Below are positions 17,477 through 26,381 of a stretch of DNA of 61,833 bases, one piece after another (positions within the stretch are counted from its first letter, which is position 1; every line of letters starts with the position of its first letter). Location of the stretch: positions 1 to 61,833 of the forward strand of contig ONKY01000062.1 of the NCBI GenBank assembly GCA_900318585.1, written 5' to 3'. The position numbers were made by a program, and so were the translations under genes. The notes under the pieces are model-generated. The model saw only the letters and a list, made by a program, of their open reading frames with translations. It ran no database searches and was not told the DNA's origin. The stretch is from an uncultured Prevotellaceae bacterium. GTDB lineage: Bacteria > Bacteroidota > Bacteroidia > Bacteroidales > Bacteroidaceae.

Positions 17477-20400
17477 CTACGGCATCAGTTCCACGTGCTT
17501 CACTCGCTGGCGGCGCCAAGTGTAGACCACGTGGATATGCCCGTCGCGACTCTGGATGATGCTGGGATAGGAATACTGCGAAATGGGCGAGTTCTCAAGA
17601 GTAATCCAGTGGTTCCAATGGAGACCGTCAGTACTGCGGAGAATACTGAGCGGCGTGCGGGCACCTTTCTCCTTCGTCGGTTCGATGGGCCAGTCGTTAC
17701 AAATCATGGCAAAGCTGCCATCCTGCAGGGTGACAGCATCTATGCCGCTGTTGTTGTTGGGTGTGTCAATGAGTTGCAGCTTGCTCCATGTCTCGCCGTT
17801 GTCTGAGCTGAAGGTGACACCAATATGGCGGCTACGGGTGCGGCAGAGTGCCTCCAACCGACCGTCGGGCAGTTGGATAATGGTGGGCTGGATGGCCTTC
17901 ACTCCAGCATCTGCCTCGACAAATGCCGTTCGTCGCCACGTCTTGCCCATATCGTCGGAGAGCTCGAAGTAGACCTTCCACCCGTCGCGTTCATCACTGG
18001 TGGGGGCAATCAGACGGTCATTATTCAGGATGGGCTTATTCTTGATAGGACCGTAAATGTCCTCTGGCAACCTTTCGCGCTTACTCCAAGTCTTGCCGCC
18101 GTCCTTTGAGGTGATGCGCCACCCCTGCCAGCTCTGGATATTAAAGCCTATCTTGAAGTAGAGCTGAAGTTCGCCCGTGGGGGTCTCAAAGAGTACAGGG
18201 TTCCAACAAGCCTCACGGTAAGCCCCCTCCAGGCCTCCACTGATAGCCGCCTCGCCACGATTACCCGTCCACTCGGGTAGGGGCATGAACTTACCGCCGA
18301 AGGCAGGTTTCTGCTCTGTGGTCACGAGGCTGATTATAGCAGCAGAGTCAGGCTTCAGGGGCTGCAGCTCTACGCCGTCGGCTACCATCACGGGCTTTGT
18401 CCAGTCCTTGGCACCCTTCGGTTTGCGGCTTACCCAGATGCAGACATCGGGGTTGCGCTCCTTGGTGCCGCCGAAGTAGGTAGCTACAAGGTCGCCCTTC
18501 TTCGTCTCAACAATACTGGCAGAGTGGCACTGCGGGAAGTCGGCCTCACGATAGAGAAACTCATCGCAGACAACCTGCATGCCTCGCTTCGGCAGGTCAC
18601 AATCGAAATCGTAAGAGCCGGAGCCTATCTGCCGGAAGCTGTCAGGCATGTGGATGTTCGCCGTTGTGTTGGCAGGAATCTCCACGTGCCAATAGAGACG
18701 ACCGTGTTCCTTCTTCCATCGGCTCACAATCTTGCCGTAGATGCAGTTATAGCTGGCGTCGATGTTGTCAATCTCGTCGACAGAGAAGTCGGGTGCCATC
18801 TGGATATGCCCGAAGCCCAAATAGCCAACGCTAATGCCGGCGATGTTTTCATAGAGCCACGAGAGCAGGTCGCCCAGCAGCATCACGTGGTTGCCGCTGT
18901 TCATCTTGGGTGAAGCGGTATCACCGTTCCAGAGTTCCCAAATGGTGGTGGCACCGTGTTCAGTCATATAACCCCATGAGGGGTACTTCTTATTCGTTGC
19001 CAGCAGCCACGCAAGGTCGGTACGACGCATTTCACTGAGGGCGTGCATCAACCAGCCTGTACCGATGACACCTGTTGAAATAGTGCCGAGGTTCTGGTCG
19101 GTAATTGCCTTCACTATCTGCTTCTCTATCTCATACTTGATATACAGCGGGCCGCCATCTGCTCCATCCTCCTGACGGGGAATCATCTCAAAGGCGTAGG
19201 GCAACAGGTTGGCGGTAACGGTATTATTACCGTAATAAACGCTGTCGGGATAAAGGATGTGGCCGGGAACAGTCGATGTGCCTTTCTTCACTGTGAGGAA
19301 TTGGCGGTTGAAGGCTTCCTTCGTAAGTTCCATTTCGTCGTTGAACCATTTCTTGTCGGCAGGAGATCCACCAATCACTACGACAAAGTCCTTCATCATC
19401 TTACACATCTGATAGTAGTAAGCCGTCGAAATCAGCGCTACGTCAGTCTTGCGGGCCGGGTCTTCGCTGTGGATGAGTTCTTCTTTCTCGGGCGGCACGC
19501 ACCAGTCACCATATTTGCCGCAGTAGATGATGCCGTCGCGCTGATACTGCGCCTTCAGATGCTCCAACCAGCGCTTCACATTTGGATAGTATTTCCGCAG
19601 GGGCTCGTCGTCACCGTAGTGTCGCCAGAGCATTTGGAGTGTCATCGGCAAGGCTGCCGCCCAGGTGAGGTCGTCACTGTAGTAGTTCCAGAAGGCGGGA
19701 GCGACGTCGGGAATGCAACCGTCCGTCCGCTGGGCCTCGACAATATCGCGCGCCCACTTGGCATAGAGGTTATGATTGTCGAAGAGGAAAGCCTCGCCAA
19801 AGCAACCGCGAGTGCGGTCACCTAACCACGGCTGGCGTTCATCGCGTTGCGGACAGTCAACGGGCATACCCTTGTAATTGGAGAGGATACCCCAGTAGGC
19901 GTTCCGATATACCTTATTTAATATAGTATCGTTCGAGACGAAGTGACCCGTTTCTTCCATCTCGTCGCTGACGACCTCGCCGATGAAGTCGGCGGCAGTG
20001 TTTTTTGGAAGACCCGTAATCTCAGCATAGCGGAAGCCGTGGTAGACAAACGTGGGATGCCACCAGCAGCCATCCTTGCCTTCGTCACCATTGCAGACAT
20101 AGATATCGGTAGAACGGGCATTACGGAAGTTCTCGCGATAGAGCGTGCCGTCAGCGTTGAGTTTCTCTGCATAGACGATGCGAATGGTGTCGCCTTTCTG
20201 TCCGCGTACCCGGACTTTCAGCCAACCAGCCATGTTCTGGCCAACATCAACAATGTTTCCTTTGACGGACAACGGGCGGATCTGTTTCAGGACCTTCATC
20301 CCTGGCATCATCTGCGCACGCAGATAGGCCTGGGGGATGTCCGTACGTTCCGCTTTCAACCATCCCGAATCGTCGAAGCCTACTTCACTCCAGCCCATCA

Positions 20401-21421
20401 TCTCCATACGGGCATCATATTCCTCACCGTCATATTCGTTGTTGGCACGAATCGGACCATTGGCAGTTACCTTCCAACCCTTATCGTCCGTCTGCAGGCG
20501 TTGAGTGGTTCCATCAGTATATTCCACAATGACATTAATGCGACACTTGGGATAGCCAAAGGTGTGAATCTTATAGGGTTTGTGCTGCTGCATGGGGAAA
20601 AGACGGCCGTTGCCCAAAATGATGCCAAGGCAGATACACTTTGCCGTTCCTTCACAGATGAGGGGATCATTGACGATACTCTCTGTGACGTCGTAGGCAT
20701 TGTAATAGATGGTCTTGCGATAATCGGAAGGGACAGGCTGTAACACCCCGTCACCCATGCGCTGTCCGTTGACATAGAACTCATGCAGCCCAAGGCCGGC
20801 AACGTATGCTGTGGCACGTTTCACCTCCTTATCCTTCAACTGGAATTCCTTACGCAGATAACGGGCTGCCATTCGTGTGTGCATGCCTCGCTCCTCGCCT
20901 GGCAACATACTTTCTAAGCCCATCCAATAGCCGCTCCAGTCACTCTCCGTCAGCAGGCCCACGTTCCACATAGCCACCTCGCTCCAGTCGCTCTCACCCT
21001 TAGTGGTAGTAACCTTCACACGCCAGTAGCAACGAGTATTACTTTTTAGTGCCTTGCCCTCGTAGGGTATCCACTGTGAACGACTGCCGTTGTTCGGTTC
21101 CTCGATTCTACGGTCATTGACTTCGTCCCAGAGATCGCCTTCTATGGCCTCGGCCTTCTCGCGTGTCGAGGCCACGATGATGTGGTAGGCCGTCTGTTTC
21201 ACATCCCGCAACTGCGACTCGATGCGCCATCCTAAACGTGGGGAAGGAGTATCCAAGCTCATGGGGTTGACAAGCCGCTCCGTCCTCAGGTCTGTTACGG
21301 TAACAGCTGGCTGTGACGACAGTTTCTTGCGTGCCATAGCCTCAACGGAACTCACCGACAGCAGACTGACAGCAAGTGACAGGGCTGCCCTCAGGAGCCA
21401 TCTGTATTGAAAGTTCTTCAT
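17477..21421 (-). CDS. GH78 alpha-L-rhamnosidase fused to an Asp-box sialidase-like domain
   Basis: 1314 residues with an N-terminal signal sequence. Residues ~35-920 are a full GH78 rhamnosidase: N-terminal beta-domains (TDLRTERLVNPMSLDTPSPR), then the (alpha/alpha)6 barrel with DCPQRDERQPWLGDR, EAFLFDNHNLYAKW and a late TTIWELWNGDT motif. Residues ~930-1314 form a separate six-bladed-propeller-like domain with four Asp-boxes (SKDGGKTW, SDDMGKTW, SSDNGETW, STDGLHW), as in exo-sialidases and related BNR hydrolases. GH78 alone is about 900 residues, so this is a real fusion. It likely strips rhamnose plus a second terminal sugar from one plant glycan, but the substrate of the C-terminal domain is unknown. 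Confidence 0.88.
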   Translation of the reverse strand: MKNFQYRWLLRAALSLAVSLLSVSSVEAMARKKLSSQPAVTVTDLRTERLVNPMSLDTPSPRLGWRIESQLRDVKQTAYHIIVASTREKAEAIEGDLWDEVNDRRIEEPNNGSRSQWIPYEGKALKSNTRCYWRVKVTTTKGESDWSEVAMWNVGLLTESDWSGYWMGLESMLPGEERGMHTRMAARYLRKEFQLKDKEVKRATAYVAGLGLHEFYVNGQRMGDGVLQPVPSDYRKTIYYNAYDVTESIVNDPLICEGTAKCICLGIILGNGRLFPMQQHKPYKIHTFGYPKCRINVIVEYTDGTTQRLQTDDKGWKVTANGPIRANNEYDGEEYDARMEMMGWSEVGFDDSGWLKAERTDIPQAYLRAQMMPGMKVLKQIRPLSVKGNIVDVGQNMAGWLKVRVRGQKGDTIRIVYAEKLNADGTLYRENFRNARSTDIYVCNGDEGKDGCWWHPTFVYHGFRYAEITGLPKNTAADFIGEVVSDEMEETGHFVSNDTILNKVYRNAYWGILSNYKGMPVDCPQRDERQPWLGDRTRGCFGEAFLFDNHNLYAKWARDIVEAQRTDGCIPDVAPAFWNYYSDDLTWAAALPMTLQMLWRHYGDDEPLRKYYPNVKRWLEHLKAQYQRDGIIYCGKYGDWCVPPEKEELIHSEDPARKTDVALISTAYYYQMCKMMKDFVVVIGGSPADKKWFNDEMELTKEAFNRQFLTVKKGTSTVPGHILYPDSVYYGNNTVTANLLPYAFEMIPRQEDGADGGPLYIKYEIEKQIVKAITDQNLGTISTGVIGTGWLMHALSEMRRTDLAWLLATNKKYPSWGYMTEHGATTIWELWNGDTASPKMNSGNHVMLLGDLLSWLYENIAGISVGYLGFGHIQMAPDFSVDEIDNIDASYNCIYGKIVSRWKKEHGRLYWHVEIPANTTANIHMPDSFRQIGSGSYDFDCDLPKRGMQVVCDEFLYREADFPQCHSASIVETKKGDLVATYFGGTKERNPDVCIWVSRKPKGAKDWTKPVMVADGVELQPLKPDSAAIISLVTTEQKPAFGGKFMPLPEWTGNRGEAAISGGLEGAYREACWNPVLFETPTGELQLYFKIGFNIQSWQGWRITSKDGGKTWSKRERLPEDIYGPIKNKPILNNDRLIAPTSDERDGWKVYFELSDDMGKTWRRTAFVEADAGVKAIQPTIIQLPDGRLEALCRTRSRHIGVTFSSDNGETWSKLQLIDTPNNNSGIDAVTLQDGSFAMICNDWPIEPTKEKGARTPLSILRSTDGLHWNHWITLENSPISQYSYPSIIQSRDGHIHVVYTWRRQRVKHVELMP

Positions 21422-21446
21422 ATCAGTAGTTTTTAGTAGTAGTTTG

Positions 21447-21476
21447 CAAAGATAAGGAAAAAAGCTGAAAGAGCAA
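21447..21476 (-). promoter_or_regulatory. Promoter of the rhamnosidase-sialidase gene
   Basis: On the minus strand TATCTTTG at 21447-21454, with a partial -33 element (ATTG complement, 21474-21477) at 19 bp spacing. It lies 26 bp before the start codon at 21421. Confidence 0.6.
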
Positions 21477-21495
21477 TGAGTTTACTGTAAAATTG

Positions 21496-22029
21496 CTACA
21501 ACATCTTCGTGATGAACCGCCGCACACCCTGACTGATACTGTGCAGGCCGAAGTCCTCAGCTCGGACACTGGACAGCGGCAACCATTGGCACTCGGCAGC
21601 ATCGTCGGCAGCAAAGGCCTCGGCATCCGGGCCGACATGCACGCAATAGAACATATCAAGCGTATGAAGCTCCATATCTGAATACACGTAATGGTTAGGG
21701 ATGGAGAAAAGATAGTCCACGGCAGTCACGCTAAGCCCTGTCTCCTCCTGTATTTCACGGATGATTCCCTGCTCGCCCGTCTCGTCCATGTCGACGAAGC
21801 CACCCGGCAGGTCGAGCGTGCCCTTGGCGGGTTCCTTTGCCCGGCGCACAACAAGCATCTCCATCTCTTCCCCTTTGGGGGAGTCGGAGGAGCTCGGCCT
21901 CAGGATAAAGGCAGCAGTGGCCGACAGGGGATTGGCATAGTAAGTGAAACCGCAATCAGCACAATGCTTGCTTTTTGCGTTATGTTCTGCCCAGTGGCTG
22001 CTTCCACACACCGGGCAGAACTTGAACAT
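21496..22029 (-). CDS. NUDIX hydrolase with N-terminal zinc ribbon
   Basis: 177 residues from the ATG at 22029; a GTG six codons further out is an alternative. Zinc ribbon FKFCPVCG...CADCGF at the N-terminus, then a perfect Nudix box (GFVDMDETGEQGII followed by REIQEETGL), matching GX5EX7REUXEEXGU. Such proteins hydrolyse nucleoside diphosphate derivatives (NADH-pyrophosphatase-like group). A short insertion, SSSDSPKGEE near residue 50, looks like recent low-complexity DNA. Confidence 0.88.
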   Translation of the reverse strand: MFKFCPVCGSSHWAEHNAKSKHCADCGFTYYANPLSATAAFILRPSSSDSPKGEEMEMLVVRRAKEPAKGTLDLPGGFVDMDETGEQGIIREIQEETGLSVTAVDYLFSIPNHYVYSDMELHTLDMFYCVHVGPDAEAFAADDAAECQWLPLSSVRAEDFGLHSISQGVRRFITKML

Positions 22030-22058
22030 ATCTAAAGGATGCGACACTTGATTTTTAT

Positions 22059-22205
22059 GAATTACGAATTACGAATTATGAATTACGAATTACGAATTAC
22101 GAATTATGAATTACGAATTACGAATTACGAATTATGAATTACGAATTATGAATTATGAATTACGAATTACGAATTATGAATTACGAATTACGAATTATGA
22201 ATTAC
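22059..22205. repeat. Heptanucleotide array GAATTAC/GAATTAT, 21 exact units
   Basis: 147 bp consisting of exactly 21 seven-base units, each GAATTAC or GAATTAT, with no indels. It fills most of the spacer upstream of the NUDIX gene. A 41-bp remainder and two ATTGTGC units (22247-22260) lead to the stop codon of the esterase gene at 22264. Confidence 0.97.
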
Positions 22206-22246
22206 GCGCTCGGCATCCCGATAGGGTGACGCTTTGCTTGCAAAGA

Positions 22247-22267
22247 ATTGTGCATTGTGCATTTTAC
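22247..22267. repeat. ATTGTGC heptamer, two units plus a degenerate third
   Basis: ATTGTGC at 22247-22253 and 22254-22260, then ATTTTAC, which includes the stop codon (complement TTA at 22264-22266) of the minus-strand esterase. The same heptamer is expanded inside the argE-like gene at 47501-47534. Confidence 0.8.
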
Positions 22268-23718
22268 CAGTTGTCCGTACGGAAAGGGAAAAGGGGCAGG
22301 TTGGCACCGTTCTTCACATTACCTATCTGGAAGTTACGGAAGCAATAGCGAACAGCCACGGGATTCTTTACTTCTGGGTTAGTGACGATGATAGCCTCGT
22401 CCCAGTAGCCACCGCCGGGGCGCCAGAAATGCTGTGCCTTGGCGGGGTGGAACACCTTGTCCTCGCCAGCTATCTCAAAGCCCTGAATCATCTCGTAGGG
22501 AGCATCGGCATGATAGTTGTCCTGCAGATGGATGTAGATACTGTCGCCTTTGACGATCATATCTTTATAGGAAGAACTCTTGTAGAGCACCTGCTCAAAA
22601 CCGTAGTCACGGTTCAGTGCGGTGTAGGCCAGTCGCTCACCTACCTGTCGTTTCTGAGTCGGATGAATCTGAGTGGTCTCATAGGGATAGACCAAGTCGT
22701 TGGTGCATACCAGCGAACTGTTAGGAATCATCTGCGAGGCACGGAACTGCTGTTCGCGAATCATCGCGCCGTTCGTTCCGTTCACATCGTCATAATGGTA
22801 GGGAGCAATCTCCACGAAGTAGAAAGGAATCTCGCCTAACGCGAACTGCGAACGCCACTGTTCCACTAAAAGTTTCAGCCGCTCAGAGTACTGATTGCCA
22901 GGATCATTGAGGTTGGAGCAACCCTGATAGAAGAGGATACCTTTCACCGTGTAGTTCAGGATGGGATTGAACGTTCCATTGCCCCAAAGCAGACCGCGCA
23001 GGTAGTCCTGGTCTGGTTTGAAGGCTACGATGCCTGCCGAGTCGACGGGCTCGTTGGTATACTTCTGCAGGTTCTCCTTGGTCAGCCAACTCTCTACACG
23101 CGAACCGCCCTTGTTGGCCTCAATGAGTCCGATGGGTATATCGAGGGCGCCATGCATGGTACGGGCAAAGAAATAGCCCGTAGCCGAAAACTCGCTCACC
23201 GTCTGCGGCGAACACTGTTTCCACTCACACTGGGCATCCTCCTGCGGTTCCATGCGCATGATGCTAGGAATCTTTACGCTCCGCACGCCACGATGGTTCT
23301 TGGCATCAAGAACCACCTGGTTATAATCCTCCACGGGGCAGCCCCAGAAGCCTTTCACGGGCATTTCCATGTTCGACTGTCCGGCACACACCCATACCTC
23401 GCCAGCCACCACGTCGCGGATGGCGATACTGCCGTCGCCGTCGTCAAACGTCAGCGACAGCGGTTCATAGCTTGCCTTCGGCGTTTGCACCTTTACCAGC
23501 CAGCGGCCGTCCTTGTCAGCCTTGGCTGTTACTGCCTGCCCCCACGAGGGAGTAACGGTGACGGTGGCCTTGGGCTTGGCCCATCCCCAAAGCCGGGCTT
23601 CTGTCTGTTGTTGTAACACCATGTTGTCGCCTATCAGATGCGGCAACCTTACCTTTGCCTGAGTGCCTGTTGCCATAAGGGTCAGCAGGATGGCTGCAAA
23701 TAGTTTCTGAATATTCAT
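22264..23718 (-). CDS. Sialate O-acetylesterase-type SGNH esterase (secreted)
   Basis: 484 residues with signal peptide MNIQKLFAAILLTLMATGTQ. The family block AGQSNMEMPV (nucleophile Ser) lies near residue 113 and NKGGSRVESWL near 203, followed by FYQGCSNLND. The expected catalytic DxHP motif reads QIHPTQKRQVGERLA, with Gln where Asp is usual. The enzyme would remove O-acetyl groups from sugars such as sialic acid or acetylated plant glycans. It lies between the rhamnosidase-sialidase region and rnc. Confidence 0.82.
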   Translation of the reverse strand: MNIQKLFAAILLTLMATGTQAKVRLPHLIGDNMVLQQQTEARLWGWAKPKATVTVTPSWGQAVTAKADKDGRWLVKVQTPKASYEPLSLTFDDGDGSIAIRDVVAGEVWVCAGQSNMEMPVKGFWGCPVEDYNQVVLDAKNHRGVRSVKIPSIMRMEPQEDAQCEWKQCSPQTVSEFSATGYFFARTMHGALDIPIGLIEANKGGSRVESWLTKENLQKYTNEPVDSAGIVAFKPDQDYLRGLLWGNGTFNPILNYTVKGILFYQGCSNLNDPGNQYSERLKLLVEQWRSQFALGEIPFYFVEIAPYHYDDVNGTNGAMIREQQFRASQMIPNSSLVCTNDLVYPYETTQIHPTQKRQVGERLAYTALNRDYGFEQVLYKSSSYKDMIVKGDSIYIHLQDNYHADAPYEMIQGFEIAGEDKVFHPAKAQHFWRPGGGYWDEAIIVTNPEVKNPVAVRYCFRNFQIGNVKNGANLPLFPFRTDNW

Positions 23719-23747
23719 TGTCTTGAGGTTTTATTGTTGCTGGTTTT

Positions 23748-23802
23748 GGACATTCCTGACATGTCAGGGAATGTCCGGGAAATCCGGTTTTTCCGGATTC
23801 CC
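23748..23802. terminator. Two adjacent hairpins between rnc and the esterase gene
   Basis: GGACATTCCTGACA with TGTCAGGGAATGTCC (one-base bulge) at 23748-23776, and GGGAAATCCGG with CCGGATTCCC at 23777-23802. On the minus strand they follow the rnc stop codon at 23806 by 3 bp. There is no clear T-run, so termination is likely but not certain; they could also be 3'-end processing structures. Confidence 0.5.
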
Positions 23803-23805
23803 GGT

Positions 23806-24846
23806 TTACTCCTCGGCAAAGGCTGCAGCCTCTGCCTCGGCAATGATGTCCTCGCGGCTTTTCTCCTGAGGGATGGCCGTAATGTCGGAAAGGTCGAACT
23901 CGTCTGACTTCACCTCGGCACGCGCTGTCTCAGCCACCGATTTGGAACGCTGTCGCTGCTGGAAGCGGTCTTCAGGTTCCTGCTCACGCGGCCGGGCGAT
24001 GATAAAGTCCTCCTGCCCGTCCTCTGAGATATTGGGCACAGCCATTGAAGGCTCCTCTTCCATCTTGGTGCGGTCTGACTTTGCTGCGAAGATGGCATCG
24101 ATGAACTGCGGTTCGCGTTTGAGGCGCTTCAACGTAGCCTCTGACGCCAACTGCTGGGCTTCCTTCTTAGAGAATCCTTCACCCTGCTCACCTTCCACTC
24201 CTTCCAGCACGACGCAAAAACGGAACACGGGTGATCCCGTTTCCTTGTCCTTCACCTGCTTCATCATCCGATATTCCAGCTTCACGCGGTTACGCTGACT
24301 CCACTCTAAGAGCTTCGACTTGAAGTTCACCTCCTTGAAGGCCACTTTGTCAATATTGATCATCTTGGCGAGGATACGTTTCTCCATGAAACGCATGACA
24401 GCATTGAAGCCCTGATCCAGATAGATAGCACCGACAAGTGCCTCGAAGGCATTGCCAGCCATATAGCTGTTGTGAGATGTAGACTGCCCGGACGAGAGAA
24501 TCATCCTTGTAAGGCCCATCTCCTCTGCCAACTTCCCGAGCGTATCACGCGACACGAGCTTCGAACGGGTATTGGTAAGGAAGCCCTCGCGCTTGCCCTC
24601 GAAATGACGGTAGACGATGTAGCCAACCGAAGCGTCGAGCATGGCATCTCCAAGGAACTCTAACCGTTCGTTGTTCAGCGGCTTCCCCTTGTCGTTACGG
24701 CGCCCTACACTCTTGTGGCTCAACGCCAGTTTATAGTAGGAAATGTCGTGCGGATAGAAGCCCATCATCTCAAAGAGCGAAGAACGCAGCTCCTTTTCGT
24801 CCTGAAACTGGAGCCAAATGCGGTCTAAGATATTTCTGAGATTCAT
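23806..24846 (-). CDS. rnc: Ribonuclease III with long acidic C-terminal extension
   Basis: 346 residues; typical RNase III is 220-260. The catalytic domain has NERLEFLGDAMLDASVGY (~52-70) and a second acidic site (NAFEALVGAIYLD). The dsRNA-binding domain spans ~155-228 (FKSKLLEWSQRNRVKLEYRM, GFSKKEAQQLASEATLKRL). The remaining ~115 residues are acidic and low-complexity (QEPEDRFQQRQRSKSVAE, DIIAEAEAAAFAEE). Cuts double-stranded RNA in rRNA and mRNA processing. It is the third gene of acpP-fabF-rnc, and a 35-bp hairpin stands right before its start codon. Confidence 0.93.
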   Translation of the reverse strand: MNLRNILDRIWLQFQDEKELRSSLFEMMGFYPHDISYYKLALSHKSVGRRNDKGKPLNNERLEFLGDAMLDASVGYIVYRHFEGKREGFLTNTRSKLVSRDTLGKLAEEMGLTRMILSSGQSTSHNSYMAGNAFEALVGAIYLDQGFNAVMRFMEKRILAKMINIDKVAFKEVNFKSKLLEWSQRNRVKLEYRMMKQVKDKETGSPVFRFCVVLEGVEGEQGEGFSKKEAQQLASEATLKRLKREPQFIDAIFAAKSDRTKMEEEPSMAVPNISEDGQEDFIIARPREQEPEDRFQQRQRSKSVAETARAEVKSDEFDLSDITAIPQEKSREDIIAEAEAAAFAEE

Positions 24847-24862
24847 AACATGATTAGTGAAT

Positions 24863-24952
24863 AGTGAAAAGTGAAAAGTGAAGAATTTGCTGCCGCCATA
24901 CCTTCAGCAGATGGGACGGCGGCAGCAAATACTTCACTCTTCACTCTTCACT
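24863..24952 (-). promoter_or_regulatory. Long RNA hairpin in the rnc 5' leader (fabF-rnc spacer)
   Basis: Arms 24863-24897 and 24918-24952 are 35 bp each. In the minus-strand transcript they pair with two G-U pairs and one U-U mismatch, with a 20-base loop. The hairpin ends 16 bases before the rnc ATG. The arms consist of heptamers (AGTGAAA x2-4 on one side, CTTCACT x3 on the other) plus TTTGCTGCCGCC. A stem of this length is the kind of substrate RNase III cuts. Confidence 0.85.
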
Positions 24953-24975
24953 TTTACCTTAATTCGCTTTTACTG

Positions 24976-26235
24976 TTAAATATACTTCTTGAATACGACA
25001 CAGGCATTGTGCCCTCCGAAACCGAACGTGTTGCTCAGTCCGGCGCGAACAGTACGCTTCTGTGCCTTATTGAAGGTGAAGTTCAGGTTGTAGTCAATCT
25101 CCGGGTCATCGTCACCCTCCTCATGGTTAATGGTAGGCGGTATGATGTCGTTCTTGACTGCCAATACGGTAACCATAGCCTCTACGGCTCCGGCAGCTCC
25201 GAGCAGGTGACCCGTCATAGACTTCGTGCTGGAGATGTTCAGCTTGAAGGCTGCATCGCCAAACACCTCCTTGATGGCCTTGGCCTCGGAGATGTCACCC
25301 ACGTGGGTACTGGTTCCATGAACATTGATATAATCTATCTCATCAGGATTCAAGCCGGCATCCTCCAACGCGTTCTTCATAACGATCTTGGCACCTAAGC
25401 CCTCAGGATGAGAGGCAGTGATGTGATGGGCGTCGGCACTCATGCCTGCACCAACCATCTCGGCATAGATCTTCGCGCCACGGGCCTTGGCGTGCTCCAG
25501 CTCCTCCAGGATGAGGCAACCTGCACCCTCGGCCATGATAAATCCATCGCGCGAAGCGCTGAACGGACGGCTGGCCTTCTCAGGCTCGTCGTTACGGGTG
25601 CTGAGAGCGTGCATAGCGTTGAATCCGCCCACACCGCAGGCACAGATAGCCGACTCGGCGCCACCAGCCAGGATGGCATTGGCCTTACCCAGACGAATCA
25701 GGTTGAAGGCGTCAGCCAGTGCGTTCGACGACGAGGCACAAGCGCTGGCCGTGATATAGTTGGGACCATGGAAACCGTACATGATACTGATCTGACCGGC
25801 AGCGATGTCAGCAATCATCTTCGGGATGAAGAAGGGGTTGAACTTCGGGCCGTCGGCCTCGTGAACACCATAATACTTTACTTCGTCCTCGAAGGTCTTG
25901 ATACCACCGATGCCTACGCCATAGACCACTCCGATACGATTCTTGTCCTCCTGATCCAAGTCCATCTGGCTATCCTCGACAGCCTGCTTGGCAGCAATGA
26001 GCGCCAGCTGCGTATAGCGGTCCATCTTGCGGGCCTCTTTACGGTCAAGGAAGTCATTGACGTTGAGGTTCTTCACCTCACAGGCAAACTTGGTTTTGAA
26101 CAGGGTGGTATCGAAACTTGTAATAGGTGCTGCACCACTTACTCCGTTAAGAAGGTTCGTCCACATCTCCTCAGGAGAGTTGCCGACGGGAGTAACGGCG
26201 CCCAGACCTGTTACAACGACTCTTTTCAATTCCAT
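24976..26235 (-). CDS. fabF: 3-oxoacyl-[acyl-carrier-protein] synthase II
   Basis: 419 residues, full length. Catalytic Cys166 lies in TASACASSSNALADAF, the two His motifs are HGTSTHVGD and SMTGHLLGAAGAVEAM, and the C-terminus is SNTFGFGGHNACVVF. It condenses malonyl-ACP with acyl-ACP in fatty acid elongation. It lies between acpP and rnc, an order common in Bacteroidetes. Confidence 0.97.
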   Translation of the reverse strand: MELKRVVVTGLGAVTPVGNSPEEMWTNLLNGVSGAAPITSFDTTLFKTKFACEVKNLNVNDFLDRKEARKMDRYTQLALIAAKQAVEDSQMDLDQEDKNRIGVVYGVGIGGIKTFEDEVKYYGVHEADGPKFNPFFIPKMIADIAAGQISIMYGFHGPNYITASACASSSNALADAFNLIRLGKANAILAGGAESAICACGVGGFNAMHALSTRNDEPEKASRPFSASRDGFIMAEGAGCLILEELEHAKARGAKIYAEMVGAGMSADAHHITASHPEGLGAKIVMKNALEDAGLNPDEIDYINVHGTSTHVGDISEAKAIKEVFGDAAFKLNISSTKSMTGHLLGAAGAVEAMVTVLAVKNDIIPPTINHEEGDDDPEIDYNLNFTFNKAQKRTVRAGLSNTFGFGGHNACVVFKKYI

Positions 26236-26251
26236 ATATTAAAGGTATCAT

Positions 26252-26357
26252 AAGGTAAAAGTGAAGAGTGAAAAGTGAATAATTTGCTGCCGCCATACCT
26301 TCACCTGATGGAACGGCAGTAGCCAATTATTCACTTTTCACTCTTCACTTTTACCTT
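26252..26357. repeat. Long inverted repeat in the acpP-fabF spacer
   Basis: Arms 26252-26284 and 26325-26357 are 33-bp perfect complements (AAGGTAAAAGTGAAGAGTGA... and its reverse), enclosing 40 bp. The arms contain heptamers (GTGAAGA, GTGAAAA, GTGAATA). The sequence is related to the hairpin before rnc, so fabF is flanked by two members of one repeat family. Confidence 0.9.
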
Positions 26358-26381
26358 AATTATTCACTTTTCCTTATTTCT

